Shown here: positions 44,689 to 53,035 of the stretch, piece by piece
Numbering within the stretch: position 1 is the stretch's first letter
Layout: each line of letters opens with the position of its first letter
Source of the DNA: Sulfurimonas marina
Lineage (GTDB): Bacteria > Campylobacterota > Campylobacteria > Campylobacterales > Sulfurimonadaceae
Reading direction: 5' to 3'
Length of the DNA: 64,000 nucleotides
NCBI RefSeq assembly: GCF_014905095.1
Contig: NZ_CP041165.1
Coordinates: forward strand, 2,046,001 to 2,110,000
Notes under the pieces: model-generated
Seen by the model: only the letters and a program-made list of their open reading frames with translations
Told to the model about the DNA's origin: nothing
Database searches by the model: none
Position numbers and translations under genes: made by a program

Positions 44689-46458
44689 CTGCCTTTTTAA
44701 GAACTCCATATAGTGTCCCTCCTCCTCTTCTAACTCTTTATGAGTCCCTTGCTGGACGATTTTTCCGTTTTCAAGGACATAGATCATATCTGCATTTTTA
44801 ACGGTACTCAGACGATGGGCGATCGTAATAACGGTTTTATCTTTTAAAAGCGGTGTAAGTGTCGCGTAAAGTTTTGCTTCGGTGTGAACGTCAAGTGCAG
44901 AAGTGGATTCATCAAAGATCACTACACTTGGATCGGCTATGATCATACGGGCAATGCTTAGACGCTGACGCTGCCCGCCTGAGAGACGAATACCATGATG
45001 CCCTACAATCGTTTCAAGCCCTTTTGGCATCCCCTCCAACATCTTGCTTAGTTGTGCGATCTCGAGTGCTCTTGCTATCTCTTCATCGCTTATACTCTCA
45101 TCCCCCATCGTAATGTTAAAACGCAAAGTCGCATTAAAAAGTATGGGCATCTGCAATACTAAAAATATCTTCTCTCGAAGTGAATGCTTGTCAATATCTT
45201 CTATCTCTACACCGTTACACTGATAACTCCCGCTCTCTTTTTCATAAAAGCCCGAGATGATCTGAGCCAGTGTTGTTTTTCCGCTCCCGCTCGCACCGAT
45301 AAAAGCTACTTTTGCACCGCTTGGGATCTCTAAAGAGATATCTTCAAGCACCCTTTTTTCTTTGTTGTAAGAAAAGTTCACATGGGAGAGTTTCAGATCA
45401 AGTCTCTCTGTAGAGAGTTGTTCTGCTCCGCTAGCTTCCGTTTTTAAACCAAGCACTCGGTTGAGTCGTTTGATAGCAGCTGTAGCCGAGGAGTAGGAGT
45501 ACTGCATAGAAAGGATATCCTGCACCGGTGTCATAATAAACCAGATGTAGCCAAACATTGCAAACATCATCCCGATGCTCAGATCACTGTACGCCACGAG
45601 TAAAAGTCCGCTTGCCCGTAAAAGCTCAAAAAAGATTAGAAATATCGTGTAAGAAAGTTTTTCAAAAGCTACACTTTTATAACCGTATTCATTGGAGGTT
45701 TTCTGAATATCCTCTGCTTGTGTTATAGCTTTTGAAAAAAAGTAGTTCTCTTTGTTACTCGCTTTGATCTGTCCAAACAGCTCTAAAGATTCCCCGATAT
45801 CCTCCTGAAAACGCTCAATAGATTCGTTCTCCTCTTTTTTGAGCACACCCACACGTTTGACCATCTTTTTGGAGATAAACATAATCAAGGGCTGAATCAA
45901 GAGTATCAAAAGTCCAAGAACAGGATCGATCGCTATCATCACAATCCCCACCGCTATCATTGTCAAAACCGAAGCGACAAAACGGCTGGCACTTGTCATA
46001 ATGAAACTATCTAACGTATTTACATCGGTGATGAGATTTGCGGTAATTGCGCCGCTTCCAATCGTTTCGTACTCGTTCATAGAGGTGATTTTTAGATGCT
46101 CGATCACCTTTTTTCGCACTTCAAACGTGACATATTTTGCGATCTTGGTAAAGATTTTTGTGATCACAACCGTAAAGATGAAATAGATAAAGCGTAAAAA
46201 TACCACCGCAAAAGTTACAAGTGCTATGTAATAAAAAGCATTTCCGGCTCCAAAAAGCTGATCGATTGTCGAAACTATCTGAGCCGGTTTATCCAAGAGC
46301 ACCTCATCGACCATAACAGGGAGCATCAAAGGGATAGGGACACTTATAAGTATCGTTATAAAAGTGATTATCTGTCCCCAGACAAGGGCTCTTTTTTTCT
46401 GTAAAACCAGTTTAAAAAGATACTTTAAAGATATTGGTTCTTTCTCCATATTATTCAT
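44680..46458 (-). CDS. ABC exporter, fused membrane and ATPase domains
   Basis: This 592 aa MsbA/MdlB-like half transporter has six membrane segments (about 30-320) and an ATPase domain: Walker A GASGSGKTTLAQ, signature LSGGQRQRLSIARM, and Walker B VVIFDESTSALD. It works as a dimer to export lipids, drugs or peptides. It is the last gene of the tolC-macA-macB-like operon and overlaps the permease gene by 8 nt. The substrate is not deducible. Confidence 0.9.
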   Translation of the reverse strand: MNNMEKEPISLKYLFKLVLQKKRALVWGQIITFITILISVPIPLMLPVMVDEVLLDKPAQIVSTIDQLFGAGNAFYYIALVTFAVVFLRFIYFIFTVVITKIFTKIAKYVTFEVRKKVIEHLKITSMNEYETIGSGAITANLITDVNTLDSFIMTSASRFVASVLTMIAVGIVMIAIDPVLGLLILLIQPLIMFISKKMVKRVGVLKKEENESIERFQEDIGESLELFGQIKASNKENYFFSKAITQAEDIQKTSNEYGYKSVAFEKLSYTIFLIFFELLRASGLLLVAYSDLSIGMMFAMFGYIWFIMTPVQDILSMQYSYSSATAAIKRLNRVLGLKTEASGAEQLSTERLDLKLSHVNFSYNKEKRVLEDISLEIPSGAKVAFIGASGSGKTTLAQIISGFYEKESGSYQCNGVEIEDIDKHSLREKIFLVLQMPILFNATLRFNITMGDESISDEEIARALEIAQLSKMLEGMPKGLETIVGHHGIRLSGGQRQRLSIARMIIADPSVVIFDESTSALDVHTEAKLYATLTPLLKDKTVITIAHRLSTVKNADMIYVLENGKIVQQGTHKELEEEEGHYMEFLKRQLL

Positions 46459-47665
46459 GCCTTAGTGCATCTATAGGATTCATTTTTGCCGCTTTTTTTG
46501 CAGGGAAATATCCAAAAAATATCCCCACAAACATAGAAAATATAAAAGCAACGATAATCACCGTTGTATTGATAATAAAAGGTATATCAAAATAGTTTGT
46601 CGCTCCAAGAGCAATTGCTAAACCGATAATAATCCCTATCAGTCCGCCCAAAGATGAAAGCACAATTGATTCTACCAAAAACTGCAGCAATACTTCTCGC
46701 TCCATCGCACCTATTGCAAGACGGATACCAATCTCTCGGGTACGCTCGGTAACCGAGACCAGCATAATATTCATAATCCCGATTCCGCCTACGAGTAAAC
46801 TAATAGCTGCAACAGAGCCAAGCAGATAGGTTAACATTTTCGTCGTAGATGTCATCGTTTTTATGATGTCACGCATATCGTGAACATGAAAATCATCATC
46901 CATCCCTTTACGGATACGTCTGATCTCACGCGTAATGAGTGTGACCTCTTTTTTTGCTTCTTCTATATTTGCATCTTTTTTAAACGAAAGCAAAATTGCA
47001 CTGATATCTCTGCTCCCGCTTATTCGGCGCTGGAACATCCTGATCGGAACCGCTATAAAGTCGTCTTGGTCCATTCCACGCATACCCGCAGCCCCTTTAG
47101 ACTCCAAAGTACCTATCACCTGACACGAGAATTTTTCCAAACGTATATTTTTATTGATCGGGTTTTGCTGTCCAAATAACTCCTCTTGAACCGTATGTCC
47201 TATTACACACACGGCTTTTCCACTGCTAAGTTCTTGCTCGGTAAATGTTCTCCCTTTATCTATGGTCCAGTCACGGATCGTAAAATAGTCGTTGTTTGTA
47301 CCGTATACCGCCGTCGTATGGTTTTCATTTCCGTAAACGGCCGTTAAACTTGCAGCAGTTGAAGGGGCAACCGCACTGATGTAGGTTGTCTCCCTTTGGA
47401 GCACGGCAATATCATCTATATTAAAAGGTTTTGTAGTAATCCCTGCAGATGCCGGACCTCTTCGTTCAGCTCCCGGAGTTAATGTCAACATATTGCTTCC
47501 GAGTTTAGAGATGTTTTGTGTAATATGTGCAGTTGTCCCATCCCCTAAAATCACCATGGCAATAACCGAAGCAACACCGATCACAATTCCAAGCACCGTT
47601 AGGAATGAGCGCAGTAAATTTCTTCTGATCTCTTTTATGGCAAGCAATAAGGCATTAATGAACAT
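46451..47665 (-). CDS. MacB-like ABC transporter permease
   Basis: This permease of about 404 aa has an N-terminal membrane segment (FLTVLGIVIGVASVIAMV), a large periplasmic MacB_PCD domain, and a C-terminal FtsX domain with three membrane segments (GGIGIMNIMLVSVTERTREI near residue 290). It is a mechanotransmitter working with MacA and TolC. I prefer ATG 47665 because AAAGGG lies just upstream; an ATG at 47680 is also in frame. Unlike E. coli MacB, the ATPase is a separate gene. Confidence 0.92.
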   Translation of the reverse strand: MFINALLLAIKEIRRNLLRSFLTVLGIVIGVASVIAMVILGDGTTAHITQNISKLGSNMLTLTPGAERRGPASAGITTKPFNIDDIAVLQRETTYISAVAPSTAASLTAVYGNENHTTAVYGTNNDYFTIRDWTIDKGRTFTEQELSSGKAVCVIGHTVQEELFGQQNPINKNIRLEKFSCQVIGTLESKGAAGMRGMDQDDFIAVPIRMFQRRISGSRDISAILLSFKKDANIEEAKKEVTLITREIRRIRKGMDDDFHVHDMRDIIKTMTSTTKMLTYLLGSVAAISLLVGGIGIMNIMLVSVTERTREIGIRLAIGAMEREVLLQFLVESIVLSSLGGLIGIIIGLAIALGATNYFDIPFIINTTVIIVAFIFSMFVGIFFGYFPAKKAAKMNPIDALRHE

Positions 47666-48377
47666 CTTTACCCTTTCCATTTAACTTTATGTTTTCGATC
47701 AAACCATCTTTAAAATGGATAATTCTCTGTGCAAAACTTGCCATATCCTCTTCATGTGTTACCATGATAACGGTAATCCCCTGCTCTTTATTAAACTTTT
47801 GCAACAGCTCCATTATCTCTATACTTCTTGCCGTATCCAAGTTCCCCGTCGGCTCATCGGCTAAAAGTATTTTAGGGTTTGTCACTATCGCTCTTGCAAT
47901 TGCCACACGCTGTTGCTGTCCACCTGAGAGCTCTCCTGGAGTATGTTCCCATACCTGAGCTATGCCCACTTTCTCCAACGCCTCTAAAGCCATCTTTTTA
48001 CGCTCTTGGGGTTTGATCCCTTTATAGATCAGAGGGAGTTCAACATTTTCCAGAGCTGTCGTTTTTGCCAAAAGATTAAACCCTTGAAAAACAAATCCCA
48101 GATAATAGCGTCTTAAAAGAGCGAGCTGGTCTTTATCTAAACTTCCGACATCGGCACCCTCAAACAGATACTCTCCGCTGCTTGGAACATCTAAAGAACC
48201 TATGATGTTCATCATAGTCGATTTTCCCGAACCGCTCGGTCCCATGATCGCTACAAACTCCCCTTTCTCAATCGCTAAGTCAATCCCTTTGAGTGCATAT
48301 GCAGTAGCTTCTCCGCTACCGTACACTTTTTTAACTTTTCTAAACTCAATCAATGGGGGATTTTTTTTCTCGGACAT
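47655..48377 (-). CDS. MacB/LolD-type ABC transporter ATPase
   Basis: This 240 aa ATPase has Walker A GPSGSGKSTMMN, the signature LSGGQQQRVAIARA and Walker B ILLADEPTGNLD. It powers the permease encoded next, with which it overlaps. The split ATPase/permease form is common for macAB-like efflux systems. Confidence 0.93.
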   Translation of the reverse strand: MSEKKNPPLIEFRKVKKVYGSGEATAYALKGIDLAIEKGEFVAIMGPSGSGKSTMMNIIGSLDVPSSGEYLFEGADVGSLDKDQLALLRRYYLGFVFQGFNLLAKTTALENVELPLIYKGIKPQERKKMALEALEKVGIAQVWEHTPGELSGGQQQRVAIARAIVTNPKILLADEPTGNLDTARSIEIMELLQKFNKEQGITVIMVTHEEDMASFAQRIIHFKDGLIENIKLNGKGKDVH

Positions 48378-48379
48378 AA

Positions 48380-49549
48380 CTATTTACTACCTATGATCAC
48401 TTGTGTATCTTTTGCCAATCCGCTTTTAACAATTGTATAGACACCGTCACTTTCCCCTAACACTACATCTTGTGCTTTAGGTTTACCGTTTTCTAAACTC
48501 CAAACTCTCTCCCCCTTAGTATTCTCCATAGTTTCCGATTTTGGAGCATATCTTAGTGCCGCATTAGGGATAGTAAGTACCTGTTTAAGCTCCTGCGTTT
48601 TTATTTGTGCAGTTGCCGTCATCCCCGGTCGTAAAAGCAGATTGTCATTATTTACCGCCACAATCGCATTGTACGTTACAACCCCGTCAACTATCTCCGA
48701 GTTAAACTGCACTTTGGTGATCGTACCGCTAAAAGTTTTTTTCGGGTAGGCATCAACGCTAAACGTCACGCTCTGCCCTTTTTGTACCTGGCCGATATCT
48801 GCTTCATCGACACTTACAGAAAGCTCCATCTTTGCCAGATTTTCTGCGATCGTAAAAAGTACCGGAACCTGCATAGAGGCAACAACGCTTTGTCCAACAT
48901 CTATGCTGCGATCCAAGATAATCCCCTCAAGCGGTGAGTGTACAACCGCTTTACGCAGATCATCTTCATTTGACTGCAAGTTTGCTTCAGCTTGTAATAC
49001 CAGCGCTTTTTTCCCGGTATAACTTGCACTTGCAAGATCATAGGTAGTTTTTGTTGCATCCATCTCTTTGCTTGAAGGGTAGTTACCTCCCGTTGATTTA
49101 AATAATGATTGTGCACGCTCATACTCCACTTTTGCATTATGAAGTGAAACTTTTGTGTTTTCAAGATCTGCTTTTGCAACCGCTAATGCCGCTTTTGAGT
49201 TTCTCACCTTTGATTCTAGTTTAGTAGTATCGATTTTGGCTAGAACCTCCCCTTTTTTTACATGATCGTTAAAGTCAACATACACTTCTGTAATCGTTCC
49301 TGAAACCTCAATACCCACATCAACTGTATTAGTAGGCTCCAGATTACCCGTTGCCGAAACGGTAATCACAATATCTCTAGATTTTGCTGCTTCTGTTTTG
49401 TATTCGATGCGTTTTTGTTCAGGCATAAACTTCATCCCTGCAACTGCCCCAATAACAACTATTAAACCTAACCATATAAGCCAGCGTTTCCATTGCGATT
49501 TTTTTGTTTTATGCACACCTATAGTCTCTTCTAATGACTGCTCTTTCAT
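48380..49549 (-). CDS. MacA-like periplasmic adaptor protein
   Basis: This 389 aa membrane fusion protein has one N-terminal membrane helix (about 23-43), a biotinyl-lipoyl-like domain split by a long coiled-coil hairpin (about 100-200), and beta-barrel and proximal domains (GQSVTFSVDAYPKKTFSGTI, VLTIPNAALRYAPK). It bridges the MacB-like pump and the TolC channel. The 4-nt overlap with the TolC gene and 2-nt gap to the ATPase show one operon. Confidence 0.92.
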   Translation of the reverse strand: MKEQSLEETIGVHKTKKSQWKRWLIWLGLIVVIGAVAGMKFMPEQKRIEYKTEAAKSRDIVITVSATGNLEPTNTVDVGIEVSGTITEVYVDFNDHVKKGEVLAKIDTTKLESKVRNSKAALAVAKADLENTKVSLHNAKVEYERAQSLFKSTGGNYPSSKEMDATKTTYDLASASYTGKKALVLQAEANLQSNEDDLRKAVVHSPLEGIILDRSIDVGQSVVASMQVPVLFTIAENLAKMELSVSVDEADIGQVQKGQSVTFSVDAYPKKTFSGTITKVQFNSEIVDGVVTYNAIVAVNNDNLLLRPGMTATAQIKTQELKQVLTIPNAALRYAPKSETMENTKGERVWSLENGKPKAQDVVLGESDGVYTIVKSGLAKDTQVIIGSK

Positions 49550-50766
49550 AATTGTTCCTTTGTATCTCTTAGTGCAAAATGTAATGTAGCAAGGGAGAGT
49601 TGTATATTTATTTTGTTTATCTCTATCTCCAGTTTTGCAGAGTTGATAGAGTTTTCTAAAATCTGCACATCGTATCCTGTTTTATACCCTGTTTCAAAAG
49701 CTTTTTGCGTAATCTTTTTCAACTTCGTATAGAGTTCTAAGTTCTCTTGTAAAATTTTGTTGACATCTTGATAGCGCTTGATGCTCAGAAGTGTTTTTTT
49801 ATACTCCAAAAGCTCTTCTCTTTGGGTATCGTTTGTTTGTGCTTTTTGCTCTAAAAAAGAGGTATACATCTCCTCTTTTGCTGCAAAAGTGTTGTAATCA
49901 AGCGGAATATTTAGCACTAAGCCTGCACTGTAGAGTGTACCGTTTTGATTTAAAACAACGGCACCGCTGTCATAACTTGTGTAGGTTGCTTGAGCATTTA
50001 ATTTCAAAGAGGGAAGATACTCAGCCATCCCTTTTCTATAGCTGTCGTAAGTGACGCTGTTTTGTTGTTTTGCCATGGCAATATTGTAGTTGTTTTTGGT
50101 GTAGGTTTCCTCATCGATCAATGAAAATGTCGGCAGAGAGATTGAGTCTACCGCTGCTTCGGTGTATTTTTGCAACTCCAACTGCTCATTTGCAAGTGTC
50201 TCTTGCAAAAGTACGTAGTTTGTCTGTTCGGTATTTTTCTCCATCAATGCATCGTTTAAGAGGGTGATGTCGATATCGCCAAGTTCGTACTGTGTCTGTT
50301 TTAAAAAGAGTGTAATCTTTTTGTTTTCAACCAAATATTCACTCTGTTTTAGCTGGAGTTCATACTTTTTAATGCGTAATGCCGATAGGATGATCTCTTT
50401 TTGGTAATTTTTATGTTGTTGCTCTAGTGAAAGGGCATCGTAATTGTACTTGTCATTAGCATACTTGATCGTATAGTAGATCCCGCCCGAGCGAAAAAGG
50501 TTTTGTGAAAATGAAGCCGAGAGTTGAGAGAGTCCGCTTCTTGTATTTGTTTTATCTGAGTACTGCTGTGTATGCGATGCAGAGAGATTAAGAGGTGAGA
50601 GCCATTCGTAACGCTGTACCTCTGCTCCCGCTTCTATGCTTTTTTTCTTTTGCTCTAATATCGTACTTTTATCCGCCGTCAGTGCTACATCTTCGGCATG
50701 AGATAAAGTTACAAAAGTGCTTATACTCAAAAGAAAAAGGTTTAAAAATAATGGTTTATACCCCAC
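49546..50766 (-). CDS. TolC-like outer membrane efflux protein
   Basis: This 406 aa protein has a signal peptide (about 1-24, LLSISTFVTLSHAED) and two outer-membrane efflux (OEP) repeats made of long helices with short beta stretches (LSASFSQNLF, AGLVLNIPLDY). It is the trimeric exit duct of the tripartite pump encoded downstream. It is the first gene of the five-gene operon. Confidence 0.88.
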   Translation of the reverse strand: MGYKPLFLNLFLLSISTFVTLSHAEDVALTADKSTILEQKKKSIEAGAEVQRYEWLSPLNLSASHTQQYSDKTNTRSGLSQLSASFSQNLFRSGGIYYTIKYANDKYNYDALSLEQQHKNYQKEIILSALRIKKYELQLKQSEYLVENKKITLFLKQTQYELGDIDITLLNDALMEKNTEQTNYVLLQETLANEQLELQKYTEAAVDSISLPTFSLIDEETYTKNNYNIAMAKQQNSVTYDSYRKGMAEYLPSLKLNAQATYTSYDSGAVVLNQNGTLYSAGLVLNIPLDYNTFAAKEEMYTSFLEQKAQTNDTQREELLEYKKTLLSIKRYQDVNKILQENLELYTKLKKITQKAFETGYKTGYDVQILENSINSAKLEIEINKINIQLSLATLHFALRDTKEQL

Positions 50767-50888
50767 TTGTTTCTCACTTTTAAAAAAATCTATTTTGTTT
50801 ATCTAAAAGTATTGTAACCAATATTTTTGGGTATAAATGTAAATAAGCAGCTAAAAAATGTTTGTTTGATTTTTAAAATAGAGATTAT

Positions 50889-50920
50889 GAGTACTCCGTC
50901 AAAGATTGACGGAATGACTC
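50889..50920 (-). terminator. Hairpin after the DUF805/MORN gene
   Basis: TCCGTCAA (50895-50902) and TTGACGGA (50906-50913) form a perfect 8-bp stem with a 3-nt loop, extended by GAGT/ACTC. It lies 3 nt past the stop at 50923 and is followed on the minus strand by an AT-rich stretch. Probable terminator. Confidence 0.55.
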
Positions 50921-50922
50921 AT

Positions 50923-52908
50923 TTAGCGGATCAATCTTCCTAAACTGTAGTATCTTTTTGTAAGTCTGCCTCTAGAATCCCAGTATTTCCAGTAGCCGTC
51001 TTTTTTACCGTAAGAGTATTTACCCTCTTCTACTTTTTTACCACGGTACCAACGTTGATAGAGTCCACTACGTTTGCCGTAGCTATATGTTTCTAAGTTC
51101 TTTAATTTCCCGGTAGAAGAATCATAATATTTTTGCACACCGTCTGGTTGATTGTTAGAGTAATTTTTTTCATGGACTAATACCCCTTTATAGTTCCAGC
51201 TTTTAAATACACCGTCTTTATCACCGTTTTTATAGTTTTCTTCACGAGTTTGTCGTCCCGAAGAGTAATCATAAGATTTTTGTACACCGTGTTTCTTGCC
51301 CATAGAGTAGTTATTTTCGTATCTCAGCAGACCTTTACTGCTCCAGCTTTTAAATGCACCGTCTCTTTTACCATCTTTATAATTTTCCTCCGAAGATGCA
51401 CTACCATCACGGTTATATCTTTTAAAAACGCCGTCTTTTTTCCCATTTTTATAATGCTCTTCACGCTCTAAATAGCCGTCATAATAACTCCAAACTTTAA
51501 ATGCACCATCTTTTTGTCCATTTTTATAGTTCTCTTCACGATAAGACTTGCCATTTCTGTACTTTTTGAAAATACCGTCTTTTAAACCATTTTTATAATG
51601 CTCTTCATTTTCCAGTTCTCCTTTAGAGTTCCAGCTTTTAAAGACACCATCTCTTTTGTCATCTTTATAGTTTTCTTCTCTTACAAGCTTTCCAGTATAA
51701 CTGCTATAGTATTTAAAGGCACCGTCTTTTTGCCCATTTTTATAGTTCTCTTCATGATTAAGCTTCCCATTACGCTCAAAGAATTTAAAAACTCCATCTT
51801 TTCTATCTAGTTTATAATTTTCTTCAGATATTAATACACCCTCTTGAGTCCATCTCTTAAAAACACCGTCTTTTAGGTCATCTTTATAATGAGCTTCAAG
51901 CTTAGGTTTGCCATCGGGATACCACTCCAGCATTGCACCGTCTTTAACCTTGTCGGTCATATATGAAACATAACTTTTATACTCTATAGAAGTTTTTGCA
52001 CCGTTTGATTCAGTAACCGTATGTGTATAGTGCATAAAAAATGCAAAATAGATAGCAGGTATAGCTGCAGCTAAGAACACACCTACACCTATTGCAATCT
52101 TTTTCTTTGTCTTAGCCGACATCGGAGGCTTATTTGCTTTTTCCTGCTTAATCTTCTCTTTCATCTCTGTCTGCTGCGCCTCTACGTTTTCAAGAGCTTC
52201 TGCCTCAGGAGAACCTTTTACAATAGGCATACCATGCGCATTTTTTGCTACACAATACATGTTACCAAGCGGTTTAGTCCCTACAAAACCATTAATGATA
52301 AACACAATAATAGGACCGACAAAAGGGATGAAGTTAAGCAACCACATCCAACCAGAGAGATTTGCATCGTGAAAACGTTTAATAGAAGTTACTAAACTTA
52401 CCCAGAACATTACAAACCATGAGATAGTAAATATTACTGAGATAACCATCCCCAGACCTATTTTCTTATCTACACGGCGTGAGATCTCTGAAGCTGCATC
52501 TCCATTGAGCACATTTGTAGCCATATCCGCCATACCTTTAATGACAAAGAAGTACTCCATCATCCACAATGCTATACTTAGAGCGATTAGTGATACAAAT
52601 ACTTTCCACCACTGTGCACGTGTATAACACCCTTTCGCTGAAAAAAGTCCCCCCGGTTTACATAACACATACTCAGTAGCCGGACCGTTTGAGATATGAA
52701 CATTCTCTACCTTTGGAGTCGTTGCATTTAGCAGATATACATCTTGTGCACTCTCTCCGTCTTCACTTAAAAAGTCTACCTCTTGCCCCTGATTTAATGC
52801 TCCGTCACCGCTAACATCCTCTTTTGTAAACGTATAACGCTTACCATCCTCACCGCTGATTACCCCCTGCAGCTTCTCTGCATCGTAAAATAATATGTTT
52901 CCCTTCAT
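50923..52908 (-). CDS. Fusion of cold-shock-like domain, DUF805 membrane domain and 13 MORN-type repeats
   Basis: This 661 aa protein has an unusual order. Residues 1-60 look like a cold-shock/OB-type domain (GNILFYDAEKLQGVISGEDG). A DUF805 membrane domain with three to four helices (about 85-215, KRFHDANLSGWMWLLNFIPF) follows, then a charged linker, another membrane segment (about 270-292), and about 13 tandem MORN-variant units of the form YKNGxKDGxFKxW to the end. MORN_2 repeats of this kind occur in YwqK-type antitoxin-like and surface proteins. The repeat half should be outside the cytoplasm by topology. Function unknown. Confidence 0.8.
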   Translation of the reverse strand: MKGNILFYDAEKLQGVISGEDGKRYTFTKEDVSGDGALNQGQEVDFLSEDGESAQDVYLLNATTPKVENVHISNGPATEYVLCKPGGLFSAKGCYTRAQWWKVFVSLIALSIALWMMEYFFVIKGMADMATNVLNGDAASEISRRVDKKIGLGMVISVIFTISWFVMFWVSLVTSIKRFHDANLSGWMWLLNFIPFVGPIIVFIINGFVGTKPLGNMYCVAKNAHGMPIVKGSPEAEALENVEAQQTEMKEKIKQEKANKPPMSAKTKKKIAIGVGVFLAAAIPAIYFAFFMHYTHTVTESNGAKTSIEYKSYVSYMTDKVKDGAMLEWYPDGKPKLEAHYKDDLKDGVFKRWTQEGVLISEENYKLDRKDGVFKFFERNGKLNHEENYKNGQKDGAFKYYSSYTGKLVREENYKDDKRDGVFKSWNSKGELENEEHYKNGLKDGIFKKYRNGKSYREENYKNGQKDGAFKVWSYYDGYLEREEHYKNGKKDGVFKRYNRDGSASSEENYKDGKRDGAFKSWSSKGLLRYENNYSMGKKHGVQKSYDYSSGRQTREENYKNGDKDGVFKSWNYKGVLVHEKNYSNNQPDGVQKYYDSSTGKLKNLETYSYGKRSGLYQRWYRGKKVEEGKYSYGKKDGYWKYWDSRGRLTKRYYSLGRLIR

Positions 52909-53035
52909 ATTTTCCCTATGTATAAAATAAAATTATGATAATTTACAAAAAAAAGCCATAGACTTACCCCTGATTATTGAAAAACTTTTTATAAAAAATT
53001 ATTATGTTACTTTTATTAACTTTTTTTTCGTCTGG

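Noticed and set aside
51000-51950. Tandem DNA repeats, possible CRISPR-like array
   Set aside because: The periodicity is protein-level MORN repeats in one long frame with variable codons and no constant spacer.
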